Shown here: positions 32,772-41,408 of the stretch, one piece after another
How the letters are laid out: every line of letters begins with the position of its first letter
Numbering within the stretch: position 1 is the first letter of the stretch
DNA from: Kribbella solani
Lineage (GTDB): Bacteria > Actinomycetota > Actinomycetes > Propionibacteriales > Kribbellaceae
Length of the DNA stretch: 64,000 bases
Assembly: GCF_014205295.1 (NCBI RefSeq)
Contig: NZ_JACHNF010000001.1
Coordinates: forward strand, 4,836,001 to 4,900,000
Direction: 5' to 3'
Translations under genes and position numbers: made by a program
Notes under the pieces: model-generated
Told to the model about the DNA's origin: nothing
Databases searched by the model: none
What the model saw: the letters and a program-made list of their open reading frames with translations, nothing else

Positions 32772-34010
32772 GTGGCTGACCGCACCAGGCATTTGATCGG
32801 GTTGTTGCTCGGCGCCGAAGAGGACTGGCCGCGCGCGTTCGAGGCGTTGCTGCAGCGGGTCGGGCCGGTTCGGCTGGCCGACGGGCACGAGCACGAGTTC
32901 GGCTCCCGGCGGCTGACCATCGAGCCGTTCGACCTGAACGATCCGGTCCGCGTCGGGCTCGTGATCGACCGGCTCGCGTACTGGTACTACCACCCGCGCG
33001 AGTGGCTGAAGAAGGCCGCGCTGATGAACGGTACGTACCTGCTGAACTCGCCGTTCACGTTCCAGTCGATGGAGAAGCACTCGGCGTACTGCGCGATGCT
33101 CCGGCTCGGTCTGAAGATCCCGCGGACGGTGCTCGTGCCGTACAAGAACCCGGTCGACAACGTGCGCTGGGCGTACACCTCGGCGACGTACAACCGGCCG
33201 TTCGATCTGGACGCGATCGCCGACGAGCTCGGGTACCCGCTGTACATGAAGCCGTTCGACGGCGGTGGCTGGCGTGGCGTGTCCCGGATCCGGGATCGCG
33301 ACGACCTGCACCGCGCGTACGACGCGTCCGGCGAGATGCTGATGCATCTGCAGGCCACGATCGAGTACGACAAGTTCGCCCGCGCGCTGTCGATCGGCGC
33401 CGAGACGATGGTGATGGACTTCCGGCCGGACGAGCCGATGCACGACCGGTACGCCGTCTCGCACGACTTCCTCTCCCCGTCGGCCGGTCACCAGGCGGTC
33501 GCGATCAGCCGGATCGTGAACGCGTTCTTCGGCTGGGAGTTCAACTCGTGCGAGATGCTGGTGAAGGGCGACTCGGTGCACCCGATCGACTACGCCAACG
33601 CCTGCCCGGACGTCGCCCTCACCTCGCTGCACTACTACTTCCCGTGGGCGATCAGCGCACTGGTGAAATGGTCGGTGTTCTCGCTGGCGACCGGCCGGCG
33701 GAGCACGGTCGACCTGAAGATGGAGCGGTACTTCGAGATCGCCGACGACGACTCACTCGACTACGACACCAAACTCAAGGCGTACCTCGCGCTGGCGGAC
33801 GAGCACTTCGAGACCGCGAAGTACCACGAGTGGTGCGCTTCGTACCTGGGTGATTTCGACCTCCGCGTCCGCGACTGGGTGGCCGGCCCGGACTTCGAAC
33901 GGCTGCTCCGCGAGACGGTCGCCGCCACGTACCCGGCGCACGAGCAGGAGCGGTTCCTGGCCCACTTCAAGGGCCTGACCGACCTGTGGCTGGCGGATCA
34001 GGCAGGCTAG
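32772..34010 (+). CDS. ATP-grasp-like ligase
   Basis: The 412-aa protein begins at a GTG five bases after AAGGAG. It shows an ATP-grasp lid region YPLYMKPFDGGGWRGVSRI (ATP-binding lysine and Gly loop) and downstream acidic/Asn residues (SVHPIDYANACPD) in the metal-binding position. ATP-grasp enzymes join a carboxylate to an amine or thiol via an acyl phosphate. A C-terminal helical region (residues 330-412) follows. In this cassette with two esterases and an amidohydrolase it may make a conjugated small molecule or peptide-like bond. The exact product is unknown. Confidence 0.8.
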   Translation: MADRTRHLIGLLLGAEEDWPRAFEALLQRVGPVRLADGHEHEFGSRRLTIEPFDLNDPVRVGLVIDRLAYWYYHPREWLKKAALMNGTYLLNSPFTFQSMEKHSAYCAMLRLGLKIPRTVLVPYKNPVDNVRWAYTSATYNRPFDLDAIADELGYPLYMKPFDGGGWRGVSRIRDRDDLHRAYDASGEMLMHLQATIEYDKFARALSIGAETMVMDFRPDEPMHDRYAVSHDFLSPSAGHQAVAISRIVNAFFGWEFNSCEMLVKGDSVHPIDYANACPDVALTSLHYYFPWAISALVKWSVFSLATGRRSTVDLKMERYFEIADDDSLDYDTKLKAYLALADEHFETAKYHEWCASYLGDFDLRVRDWVAGPDFERLLRETVAATYPAHEQERFLAHFKGLTDLWLADQAG

Positions 34011-34014
34011 TAGG

Positions 34015-34887
34015 GTGCGTGACGCGGAAGTACCGGCATGGTGGCGGCGACTCGGGCTCGACGGTTTGGTGGACGTGCATGTGCATTTCCTGCCGGACCG
34101 GGTGATGAACGCGGTCTGGGCGTACTTCGACCAGGCGGCGGAGCATTACGGAACGGAATGGCCGGTCACGTACCGTACCTCGGTCGAGGAACGGCTGAAG
34201 ACCCTTGACGCGTTGGGCGTACGGGCGTTTCCGGCGCTGGTCTATCCACACAAGCCCGGGATGGCCGCATCCTTGAACTCCTGGGCCCGCGACTTCGCCG
34301 CCGGCACGCCGGGTTGCGTCACCAGCGGCACGTTCTACCCGGAACCATCGGCCGCTTCGTACGTACGCGAAGCCCTCGAACTGGGAACGCGGATCTTCAA
34401 GGTCCACGTCCAGGTCGGCGACTACGACCCGCGCTCCGGCGAACTCGACGACGTCTGGGGTCAGCTCGCCGAAGCCCAGGTCCCGGTCGTGGTGCACTGC
34501 GGCTCCGGCCCCATCCCCGGCCGCCACACCGGCCCCGGCCCGATCGGCGAGGTCCTCCGCCGGCATCCCCGTTTGACCGCCGTGATCGCCCACCTGGGCA
34601 TGCCCGAGTACGCCGAACACCTCGCCCTCACGTCGTACCCCAACGTCCACCTCGACACCACGATGGCCCTGACCCCGTTCGTCGAGGCCATGGCCCCCTT
34701 CCCCCGCGACCTGATCCCCCGCCTCGCCGACCTCCAGGACCGCATCGTCCTCGGCACCGACTTCCCCAACATCCCCTACGAGTACGCCGTCCAACTCACC
34801 GCCCTGGAGTCCCTCAACCTCGGCGACCCCTGGCTCCGAGCCGTCTGCCACCACAACGGCACCCACCTCCTCGGCCTGAAGTCTTGA
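34015..34887 (+). CDS. Amidohydrolase-2 family metal-dependent hydrolase
   Basis: The 290-aa protein has the TIM-barrel signature VDVHVHFLPD (HxH on strand 1), VVHCGSG (strand 5 histidine), VIAHLGMPEY and VLGTDFPN (catalytic Asp). This is the ACMSD/amidohydrolase-2 pattern; members decarboxylate or hydrolyse small acids. The GTG at 34015 is four bases after the ATP-grasp stop, so it is the last gene of the cassette. Confidence 0.86.
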   Translation: MRDAEVPAWWRRLGLDGLVDVHVHFLPDRVMNAVWAYFDQAAEHYGTEWPVTYRTSVEERLKTLDALGVRAFPALVYPHKPGMAASLNSWARDFAAGTPGCVTSGTFYPEPSAASYVREALELGTRIFKVHVQVGDYDPRSGELDDVWGQLAEAQVPVVVHCGSGPIPGRHTGPGPIGEVLRRHPRLTAVIAHLGMPEYAEHLALTSYPNVHLDTTMALTPFVEAMAPFPRDLIPRLADLQDRIVLGTDFPNIPYEYAVQLTALESLNLGDPWLRAVCHHNGTHLLGLKS

Positions 34888-34945
34888 AGCATTCACAGCA
34901 CCCAGGTAGAGTCATCTGTGACATCTGAGCTATCTATGACACCTG
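34884..34945 (+). promoter_or_regulatory. Promoter with direct-repeat operator for the HTH gene
   Basis: TTGAAG (34884-34889) and TAGAGT (34907-34912) are spaced 17 bases apart, a good -35/-10 pair. Downstream, ATCTGTGACATCTG (34914-34927) and ATCTATGACACCTG (34932-34945) form a direct repeat of 12/14 identity with an 18-bp period. This is a probable autoregulatory operator for the HTH protein. Confidence 0.6.
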
Positions 34946-34958
34946 TCAGGTGGCAGCT

Positions 34959-35357
34959 ATGAAAACCTTTGAGACCGCCAAGATCCCCTCCGAGCAACTG
35001 GACGCACTCGAGCAGTTCGCCGAGTCCGAGACCGGACCAGAGCTGCGTGCTGTCCTCTTGAGTCTGAGCCACTACGCTCGCGAAGCCGACGCGCTGATCG
35101 TCGGCGACAACACCGCGACAGTTACACCTACTCAAGCCGCCGAGCGACTCGGCATGAGCCGTACGCATCTGTACAAACTGCTCGATCGTGGCGAAATCGC
35201 CTCTCATCGCGTTGGCCGGGACCGCCGGATTCGGCTGCGCGACCTGGCCGCCTTCGACGCACAGCGCGACCGTGATCGCAGCGAGCTCGCCGAGCGTTTC
35301 GCGCATCAGCACAAGACCACCGCCGACGCGGCCAACGAGATCGCCGACCTGCTCTGA
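34959..35357 (+). CDS. Excisionase-type helix-turn-helix protein (antitoxin-like)
   Basis: The 132-aa protein begins MKTFETAKIPSEQLDALEQF. Its HTH_17/excisionase motif TPTQAAERLGMSRTHLYKLLDRGEIASHRVGRDRRIRLRDL is at about residues 55-97, and an acidic helical tail follows. Proteins of this shape (about 130 aa, central MerR-like wing helix) serve as antitoxins or autorepressors in actinobacterial toxin-antitoxin pairs. The AGGTGG before ATG 34959 supports the start. The direct repeats in its leader fit autoregulation. The gene is followed by a larger protein of unknown function. Confidence 0.82.
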   Translation: MKTFETAKIPSEQLDALEQFAESETGPELRAVLLSLSHYAREADALIVGDNTATVTPTQAAERLGMSRTHLYKLLDRGEIASHRVGRDRRIRLRDLAAFDAQRDRDRSELAERFAHQHKTTADAANEIADLL

Positions 35358-35456
35358 CCACCGGGCCGACCGGCCAATATCGACAACAGAGCGTCCGTTC
35401 ATCGGGTGATTCCGGCCGATTCCGGACATCATCCGGCGTACGGGCATCATTGGCTG

Positions 35457-36461
35457 GTGCACAGCCGTCGCGCCCGTCCCACCCTTCGCGTTCTCGTCGA
35501 GGACCTCACCAGCAACTGGGCCTCGCCCTATGCCCCGCGTGAGCTGGCCAAGGGCGAGTACGACAACCTCCACCCATTGAGCGAGTTGCCGCACCCAATC
35601 ATCGCCAAGGCAGCGGAGTCGTTCGGCGCCGACGCATCCAACGACAACTACGTCGGACAGATCGCCAGTTCGACCGAGCTCCGTCTGTTGGAGATCAAGA
35701 ACTCACAATGGCGCGGCGGCGTCTGGGAAGATCCCGATACAGGCGTGTGCTGGTTGCTGGTGGCCGGGCTCGCCAAGGGTGGCCACGAAGATCGAGACGA
35801 CTTCTACCGACGAATCCAGCGTGAGAACACCGCCGGAGCGTCAAGCCGCTGGCTGCCGACCGACGACGATCGCCGTCTGTTGCGGAGGGAGACCGCGGCT
35901 CGCCTCCTGACCGAATGGGAGCTCAGAGTTCAGCGACAGGTTTTCGAAGCCCTTCGGGCCGTCCAGGCCGGCGGGAACCATCGAAGCGCGATCACTCATC
36001 CGGTACGCACGCGCGGAACGCTCGCTGAACTGGACCTGGCCGTCGTCGCCGTACGCGAGGACGGGTACGAGGCCGACGAGATCCTCCTCGAAGTCATCCC
36101 AGCCCTGGGGTGCGCCGGCACGGAGTTGCTCTGGCAGCTGAGCGTGCGAGCCCTGATCACGCTCAACCCGCCGGAACAAGGCTGGGACCGCTTCAAGGAC
36201 ACGTACTCGAACATCGCCGAGCCAGGTTTCTGGACCGCCCGCGTCGACCAACTCGCAAAGCTCATCGACCTCAACGAACTGGCGGTATCCCAGCCGGGAA
36301 CCACCAGCCATTACGCACACCGCGAGCATCTTGCCGGACGCACCATCGAAGGTCGCGCGGTCCGCGGGCTGTGTGGCGTCTACTTCGTACCGCGGCAAGA
36401 CCACGCCTCACTCGAACCATGCACCGTCTGCGCGGCGCGCTACTCGAAGCTCCCCGGATAA
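35457..36461 (+). CDS. Hypothetical protein with C-terminal DUF3039-like zinc knuckle
   Basis: The start is taken as GTG 35457, six bases after a CATCAT -10-like hexamer; GTG 35406 in the same frame is possible. The protein is 334 aa. No enzymatic motif was recognised in residues 1-290, which mix alpha and beta segments (LRLLEIKNSQWRGGVWEDP; WLLVAGLAKGGHEDRDDFY). The last 40 residues, RAVRGLCGVYFVPRQDHASL then CTVCAARY, hold paired cysteines as in the DUF3039 zinc knuckle. Its position after an antitoxin-like HTH protein suggests a toxin or effector, an inference only. Confidence 0.68.
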   Translation: MHSRRARPTLRVLVEDLTSNWASPYAPRELAKGEYDNLHPLSELPHPIIAKAAESFGADASNDNYVGQIASSTELRLLEIKNSQWRGGVWEDPDTGVCWLLVAGLAKGGHEDRDDFYRRIQRENTAGASSRWLPTDDDRRLLRRETAARLLTEWELRVQRQVFEALRAVQAGGNHRSAITHPVRTRGTLAELDLAVVAVREDGYEADEILLEVIPALGCAGTELLWQLSVRALITLNPPEQGWDRFKDTYSNIAEPGFWTARVDQLAKLIDLNELAVSQPGTTSHYAHREHLAGRTIEGRAVRGLCGVYFVPRQDHASLEPCTVCAARYSKLPG

Positions 36462-36466
36462 GACGC

Positions 36467-37132
36467 CTACGTCGCGGCGTCGCAGGAGCTGCCGGGTGTG
36501 CAGCATGCCTTGCCGTGCCAGGCTTGCAGGCCTTCTTTGGTGGCTGCGGCGGCTATGACTAGGCCGGCTAGGGGGTCGGCCCAGGTCCAGCCGAGGGTGG
36601 TGTTCAGGAGGAGGCCGGCCAGGAGGATGGCGGAGAGGTAGGTGCAGAGGAGGGTTTGGGTGGAGTCGGCGACGACCGCGTTGGAGCCGAGGGCCTTGCC
36701 GGTGCGGCGCTGGGCCCAGGAAAGGAAGGGCATCACTGCCAGCGAGGCGATGGCGATGCCGATCCCGACCGGGGAGGTTTCGGGATGGGCGCCGGTGATC
36801 AGGGCGCGGATCGATTCGAAGCCTACGTACGCGGCGAGGGCGAAGAAGGAGAACGCCAGCATTTTAAGGGCTTTGCGTTCGCGGGACTCCGGGAGCGGGT
36901 GCCGGAACTGCCAGAGGATGATCAGGCCGCTGGACACCTCGACCACCGAGTCCAGCCCGAATCCCACCAGTGCAACCGAGCCCGCGACCAGGCCGGCGGA
37001 GACGGCGACCACGGCCTCGATCACGTTGTACGCAACCGAAGCGCCCGCCAGCAACTGAGCCCGCCGCCCGAGCCGGGCGCGCTTTGCCGGATCGACCACC
37101 CACGTGCTGCCGAGGTGCAATCCTTCACTCAT
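36467..37132 (-). CDS. Cation diffusion facilitator (CDF) metal efflux protein
   Basis: The 221-aa protein has six hydrophobic helices. CDF signature residues include ALVGFGLDSVVEVSSGLIILW (helix 2, Asp in a metal site) and VVADSTQTLLCTYLSA (helix 5 AD...Q). The cytoplasmic C-terminal domain of typical CDF proteins is absent. The tail is short and ends with a Cys-rich ACCTPGSSC, a plausible extra metal ligand. It exports Zn, Cd, Co or similar by proton exchange. ATG 37132 overlaps the ArsR stop by 8 bases, so the two form an operon. Confidence 0.88.
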   Translation of the reverse strand: MSEGLHLGSTWVVDPAKRARLGRRAQLLAGASVAYNVIEAVVAVSAGLVAGSVALVGFGLDSVVEVSSGLIILWQFRHPLPESRERKALKMLAFSFFALAAYVGFESIRALITGAHPETSPVGIGIAIASLAVMPFLSWAQRRTGKALGSNAVVADSTQTLLCTYLSAILLAGLLLNTTLGWTWADPLAGLVIAAAATKEGLQAWHGKACCTPGSSCDAAT

Positions 37133-37478
37133 CCGCGTTCCCGTTCGGGAGGCCGTACACCGGGCAGAGCGCGACCGCGTCGCCGGTGAGGGACAGCAGG
37201 CGTTCGGCGGCCGCGAGCAGGTCCATGGTCGCCTCGGGATAGGTGAGGCGGAACAGCGAAGCGCGGCCCTGAGGGCGGGAGTCAACCAGACCGCAGTCCC
37301 GCAGGCAGGCGAGATGCTTCGACACCGTCGACTGCGCCAGCCCGAGATGCTCGGTCAGCTCCACGACCCGGTGCTCGCCGAGCGCCAGATGCCGCACGAT
37401 CGCCAGCCGCGAAGCATCACTGAATCCATGGAACAGACACCCGGCCACGGCCAGCGCCTCAGCCTCTTTGATCGCCAT
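37125..37478 (-). CDS. ArsR/SmtB-family metal-responsive repressor
   Basis: The 117-aa winged-helix protein has the recognition helix LTEHLGLAQSTVSKHLACLRDCGLV. Several cysteines (Cys14, CLRDC, and CPVYG near the end) could bind metal, as in CmtR/CadC-like proteins. It heads the operon with the CDF exporter and should repress it when metal is absent. The ATG is leaderless by geometry: TAACAT (37490-37485) ends six bases upstream. The operator palindrome lies over this -10. Confidence 0.92.
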   Translation of the reverse strand: MAIKEAEALAVAGCLFHGFSDASRLAIVRHLALGEHRVVELTEHLGLAQSTVSKHLACLRDCGLVDSRPQGRASLFRLTYPEATMDLLAAAERLLSLTGDAVALCPVYGLPNGNADE

Positions 37479-37481
37479 TCA

Positions 37482-37519
37482 GCGATGTTATCGCGATTTG
37501 GCTCGCTTGGATATCCGAG
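37482..37519. promoter_or_regulatory. Candidate ArsR operators over the arsR promoter
   Basis: GCGAT-GTT-ATCGC (37482-37494) is a perfect inverted repeat covering the -10. CTTGGATATCCGAG (37506-37519) is a 12/14 palindrome slightly upstream. Both are near the arsR start. Which one is bound cannot be decided from sequence. Confidence 0.5.
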
Positions 37520-37679
37520 TCAGCACGTACGCGGTCGGCGCCGCGCCGCTGTACCCGAGCAGCCGCTCCCGCACGACCTTCAACCCACGCTCCCGTTCGA
37601 CCACCGCACCCAAACCCGGAACCCCGAACGCATCCGGGTTTCCGGCTGCGGTCTTCGCCCGGCCGCATAGGCTGGTTTT

Positions 37680-38051
37680 ATGACGGGTGATCGGACGCTT
37701 CGGTTGGATGTTTTGTACTGTGCGGTGGCGGCTGTGGGGTTGGTGGGGTTTGCGGGGCCGTTGGCTGAGTTGGCTGGGGTGCCGGTGGTGGCTCTGGTGG
37801 TGGCGGGGGGTGGCGTGCTTGGGTGGGCCGGTTTCCTGGCGTACTTGACCGCGAAGGCGCCTCGGCGGGAGGCGCTTCGGGTGGTGCTCGGGGTCAACCT
37901 GGTTGCTACCGCGGGGATCGCGGTTGCGGCGGTGACGAGTCAGCAGGTTGTGCTCACGGTGCTGCTGGCGGCTGTTGCCGTGGAGGTCGGCGCGTTCGCG
38001 GTCAGCCAGGCACTCGCGCTCAAGGCAATCAGCCGGCAACCCGCCAACTGA
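37680..38051 (+). CDS. Small four-helix membrane protein
   Basis: The 123-aa protein has four hydrophobic helices (about residues 9-27, 34-55, 64-85 and 90-112) and almost no loops, ending LALKAISRQPAN. No family was recognised. TAGGCT at 37668-37673 ends six bases before the ATG, with no ribosome binding site between, so it is probably leaderless. Downstream, 165 bases of GC-rich sequence with repeated AGGGATGC words separate it from the ankyrin gene. Confidence 0.7.
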   Translation: MTGDRTLRLDVLYCAVAAVGLVGFAGPLAELAGVPVVALVVAGGGVLGWAGFLAYLTAKAPRREALRVVLGVNLVATAGIAVAAVTSQQVVLTVLLAAVAVEVGAFAVSQALALKAISRQPAN

Positions 38052-38216
38052 CCGCCCCGACGACGCCGGCAGCCCTGGAGGGATGCACCGACGGAGGGCC
38101 AACGCCTGAAGTGATCCACCGGCGGGGGCCAGGGTTCCTGCAGGGATGCAGCGGTGGATGGCTGGCGTTTCACCAGGGATGCGGTGGCGGATGTGGGTGT
38201 GGCATGCTCCGCCGTC

Positions 38217-39464
38217 ATGAATCTTGACGGTTTGCTGCAGTGCTTGATTGAGGCTGACTCCGGACAACTGCGTCCCGAACTGTGCGGTGGTTCGTACGCC
38301 GCGGTTGTCTATGACCCTGAAAGTGACGCGGCGCTTCTGGTCGGCGAGGCCTCATCCGTCTATGCGGCACTCGACCTGTTCGCTGATGACATGGCTACTG
38401 CGTACGAGGACGACGTCGCCGAAGAGATTTTTGAAGAGTACTGGGATGAGGCTCTCGAGGACGCGCCGCGAGTTGACGAGATCCAGGCGGTCGGCCGGCG
38501 TCTGCTGGCGCTCGCGCTGCTCGGGCACATCTCGTTGCTGGACATCGTGACCGTTGATCACAGCAACGACCACTACCTCGGCGAAGCGCCTGCTCTCTTT
38601 CCAGGCGCACGCTTCGTGTGCCTCGCCAGCGCGGCTCCGCCGAACCATGATGAGGCGTACGCCGTACTGGAAATGCAGCCGATCGGCGACCCGACGCCCG
38701 CGGATCGTGCGCTCCTGGGCGCGGCCGACGAGGCGGCCGTTGTCGCGGCTCTCGACGGCGGCGCCACGATCGGTGTACTCGACGAGCGTGGCATGGCCCC
38801 GCTGCACCATGCCGTCGCGCATCGTCGCGTCGACGTCGTCACGGCCCTTCTCGCCGCCGGCGCGGACCCCAGCCAGCAGGCCGATTTCGGCAACGCCCCG
38901 CAGTTCGCCACGCTCGATCCCGACGGGACCGTCAGGGCCGCGGCCGACTGCATTGGTGACGAAACCCACTGGCAGATCATCCGCGTACTGCTTGCGGCGG
39001 GGGCACCGGTGAACGCCGGCGATCTCACCGGAGCGACCCTGCTCGACCTCGCAGCCGCCGTGCGCCCGTACCCCGAGGAAGCGATCCGTTTTCTGATCGC
39101 GCGCGGGGGTCGCGTGTCCCGTCGTACTGGAGATCTGCCCGAGCTGCTCCAGACGCTGCCCATCGGCTCCATCGATGACCTGCAGATCCGGGTCAATGAG
39201 GTGGGGCTCCTGCTCGACGCGGGCGCCAGGGCCGACGACCGTGCCATGTACGCACTGCTGGGTACCCGCGGGTACTCCGAGCATGAGGTGCCCAGCGAAA
39301 TTCTCGTCTCGCTGGTCGACCAGCTGCTGCGGCACGGCGCCGGCGATTCCTCCGGCGGCGGCCGGACGCCTCTCGACCTGGCCGAATCCTGGCTCGCCGA
39401 CGACAAGCACCCCAACTACGTGCCGGTCGTCGAACATCTGCGCGCCTTCCAGCAGCAACCGTGA
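38217..39464 (+). CDS. Ankyrin-repeat protein
   Basis: From ATG 38217 the protein is 415 aa. The N-terminal 160 residues are acidic, helical and unrecognised (MNLDGLLQCLIEADSG...). After that come ankyrin repeats: ADEAAVVAALDGGATIGVLDERGMAPLHHAVAHRRVDVVTALLAAGADP, then a longer-spaced repeat at about 250-280 (HWQIIRVLLAAGAPVNAGDLTGATLLDLAA), and degenerate ones toward the end (GRTPLDLAESWL). It is probably a protein-interaction module. It lacks a signal peptide. No adjacent toxin or catalase partner is evident. Confidence 0.82.
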   Translation: MNLDGLLQCLIEADSGQLRPELCGGSYAAVVYDPESDAALLVGEASSVYAALDLFADDMATAYEDDVAEEIFEEYWDEALEDAPRVDEIQAVGRRLLALALLGHISLLDIVTVDHSNDHYLGEAPALFPGARFVCLASAAPPNHDEAYAVLEMQPIGDPTPADRALLGAADEAAVVAALDGGATIGVLDERGMAPLHHAVAHRRVDVVTALLAAGADPSQQADFGNAPQFATLDPDGTVRAAADCIGDETHWQIIRVLLAAGAPVNAGDLTGATLLDLAAAVRPYPEEAIRFLIARGGRVSRRTGDLPELLQTLPIGSIDDLQIRVNEVGLLLDAGARADDRAMYALLGTRGYSEHEVPSEILVSLVDQLLRHGAGDSSGGGRTPLDLAESWLADDKHPNYVPVVEHLRAFQQQP

Positions 39465-39490
39465 GTCCGGCGCTCGGCGTGAACAACCCG

Positions 39491-39519
39491 TTGCCCACGT
39501 CATTTCAACGTTGTAAAGT
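39491..39519 (+). promoter_or_regulatory. Promoter with LacI-type operator before GH2 gene
   Basis: TTGCCC (39491-39496) and TAAAGT (39514-39519) are 17 bases apart. Between and over them lies the near-palindrome TTTCAACGTTGTAAA (39503-39517) with a central CG, the shape of LacI/GalR operators. Repressor binding would block the promoter. No lacI-family gene is in this window. Confidence 0.7.
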
Positions 39520-39547
39520 GCTGCTGCCACTACCAGATCAGCAGCAC
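39518..39547 (+). repeat. 9-bp perfect hairpin in the GH2 leader
   Basis: GTGCTGCTG and CAGCAGCAC flank a 12-base loop just upstream of the GGGAGAG ribosome site of the GH2 gene. It could affect translation or message stability. Confidence 0.55.
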
Positions 39548-39557
39548 GGGAGAGAGC

Positions 39558-41360
39558 ATGTCGCAACCTCGGGCCGAGTATCCGCGTCCGCAGTTCGTTC
39601 GATCGCGGTGGGTGAATCTGAACGGTGAGTGGGGGTTCGAGATCGATCGTTCGGACTCGGGGCTGGAGCGTGGGCTCCGGGAGCGCGGGCTGGAGCGGCG
39701 GATCGTCGTACCGTTCGCGCCGGAGACGGAGTTGTCGGGGATCGAGGACGTCGACTTCATGGAGGCGGTCTGGTACCGCACCACGGTCACGATCCCGGCC
39801 GACTGGGACGGCAAGGACGCGGTGCTGCACTTCCAGGCCGTCGACCACGACGCGACCGTCTGGGTGAACGGGACCGAGGTGGTCCGGCACCGCGGTGGGT
39901 TCACGCCGTTCAGCGCCAACCTGCGCCAGGTCGCGAAGCCGGGCGAGGAGGCGACCATCGTGGTTCGCGCGCGGGACACCCACCGGGGTCCGCAGGCGCG
40001 CGGCAAGCAGAGCCAGCTGTACGCGAACCACAGCTGCCTCTACACCCGTACCACCGGCATCTGGCAGACCGTCTGGCTGGAGGCCGTCCCGCCGGTACAC
40101 CTGAGGCGCCCGCGCATCACCCCGGACGTGGCCGGCGCCAGCTTCCACCTCGAGGTGCCGGTCTCGGCGAACCAGCCCGGCCACACCGTCCGCGCCACGC
40201 TGAAGGACGCCGACGGCGAGGTGGCGACCGCGACGGTCCGCGCCGACCTGGACCTGGCCCCGCGTCTGACCCTGCAGATCCCCATCGACCGGGTGCGCCT
40301 CTGGGACACGACCGACCCGCACCTGTACGACGTACGCCTCGAGCTGATCGATGCCGAGGGCAACGTCCTGGACGAAGCCGACTCGTACGCCGGGCTCCGG
40401 TCGGTGAGCATCAACGGCAAGGCGATCCTGATCAACGGCAAGCACGTGTTCCAGCGGCTCGTACTGGATCAGGGCTACTGGCCGGAGAGCCTGATGACCG
40501 CGCCGTCCGAAGCGGCGATCGTCCGCGACATCGAGCTCAGCCTGGCGGCCGGGTTCAACGGCGCGCGGCTGCACCAGAAGGTGTTCGAAGAGCGGTTCCT
40601 GTATCACGCGGACCGGCTCGGGTACCTGGTCTGGGGCGAGTTCGGCGACTGGGGTTCCGGCGTCGGTGACACCGGCGACGACAACCAGCAGCCGACCGCG
40701 TCGTACGTCGGCCAGTGGCTCGAAGCGGTCGAGCGTGACTACAGCCACCCGAGCATCATCGGCTGGTGCCCGCTGAACGAGACGCACCAGCTGCTGCACG
40801 ACCGGATCACCCAGCTCGACGACGTCACCCGGGCGATGTTCCTGGCCACCAAGGCCGCGGACACCAGCCGGCCGGTACTCGACTCGTCCGGCTACTCGCA
40901 CCGCGTACCCGAAACCGACGTGTGGGACTCGCACAACTACGAGCAGGACCCGGTCGAGTTCGCGAAGCAGATGGCCGATCTGGTCGACGACAAGCCGTAC
41001 GGGAACACCCGGGACGACCAGGCGCTGTCTCTCGCGTACGACGGTCAGCCGTACTTCTGCAGCGAGTTCGGTGGCATCTGGTGGAACGCGGAGAAGGCGG
41101 CCGCCGGGAAGAGCGGGAACTCCGCCGACTCCTGGGGCTACGGCCAGCGGGTCGCGAACGAGGAGGACTTCTACGACCGCTTCGCCGGCCTGGTCGACGC
41201 GCTGCTCGACAACGAGTTGATGTTCGGCTACTGCTACACGCAGCTGACCGACGTGTTCCAGGAAGAGAACGGCATCTACAACTTCGACCGCGGCAACAAG
41301 CTCGACGTCCCGCGGATCAAGGCGATCCAGGAGCGCCAGGCCGCGTACGAGAAGGACTGA
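39558..41360 (+). CDS. Glycoside hydrolase family 2 enzyme
   Basis: The 600-aa protein shows a GH2 sugar-binding domain (residues 1-180; WVNLNGEWGFEIDRS, VWVNGTEVVRHRGGFTPF), an immunoglobulin-like domain (180-290) and a TIM barrel. The acid/base Glu408 is in WCPLNETHQ and the nucleophile Glu503 in YFCSEFGGIWW. This fits beta-galactosidase, beta-glucuronidase or beta-mannosidase activity; the exact sugar is unclear. It lacks a signal peptide and is cytosolic. The upstream LacI-type operator suggests sugar induction. It is a single gene, not in a transporter operon. Confidence 0.9.
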   Translation: MSQPRAEYPRPQFVRSRWVNLNGEWGFEIDRSDSGLERGLRERGLERRIVVPFAPETELSGIEDVDFMEAVWYRTTVTIPADWDGKDAVLHFQAVDHDATVWVNGTEVVRHRGGFTPFSANLRQVAKPGEEATIVVRARDTHRGPQARGKQSQLYANHSCLYTRTTGIWQTVWLEAVPPVHLRRPRITPDVAGASFHLEVPVSANQPGHTVRATLKDADGEVATATVRADLDLAPRLTLQIPIDRVRLWDTTDPHLYDVRLELIDAEGNVLDEADSYAGLRSVSINGKAILINGKHVFQRLVLDQGYWPESLMTAPSEAAIVRDIELSLAAGFNGARLHQKVFEERFLYHADRLGYLVWGEFGDWGSGVGDTGDDNQQPTASYVGQWLEAVERDYSHPSIIGWCPLNETHQLLHDRITQLDDVTRAMFLATKAADTSRPVLDSSGYSHRVPETDVWDSHNYEQDPVEFAKQMADLVDDKPYGNTRDDQALSLAYDGQPYFCSEFGGIWWNAEKAAAGKSGNSADSWGYGQRVANEEDFYDRFAGLVDALLDNELMFGYCYTQLTDVFQEENGIYNFDRGNKLDVPRIKAIQERQAAYEKD

Positions 41361-41408
41361 GCCACCAGCAGCTACCAGTAGCTACCACTAGCCCCGAGTA
41401 GGTCCGGG

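Noticed and set aside
37488..38267. Minus-strand frame of 259 codons antisense to the small membrane protein
   Set aside because: His/Arg/Pro-rich shadow; the plus-strand frame has four clean membrane helices and a leaderless promoter.
38352..40934. Long minus-strand frame (860 codons) opposite the ankyrin and GH2 genes
   Set aside because: It spans two genes with clear motifs on the plus strand and has no domain of its own.
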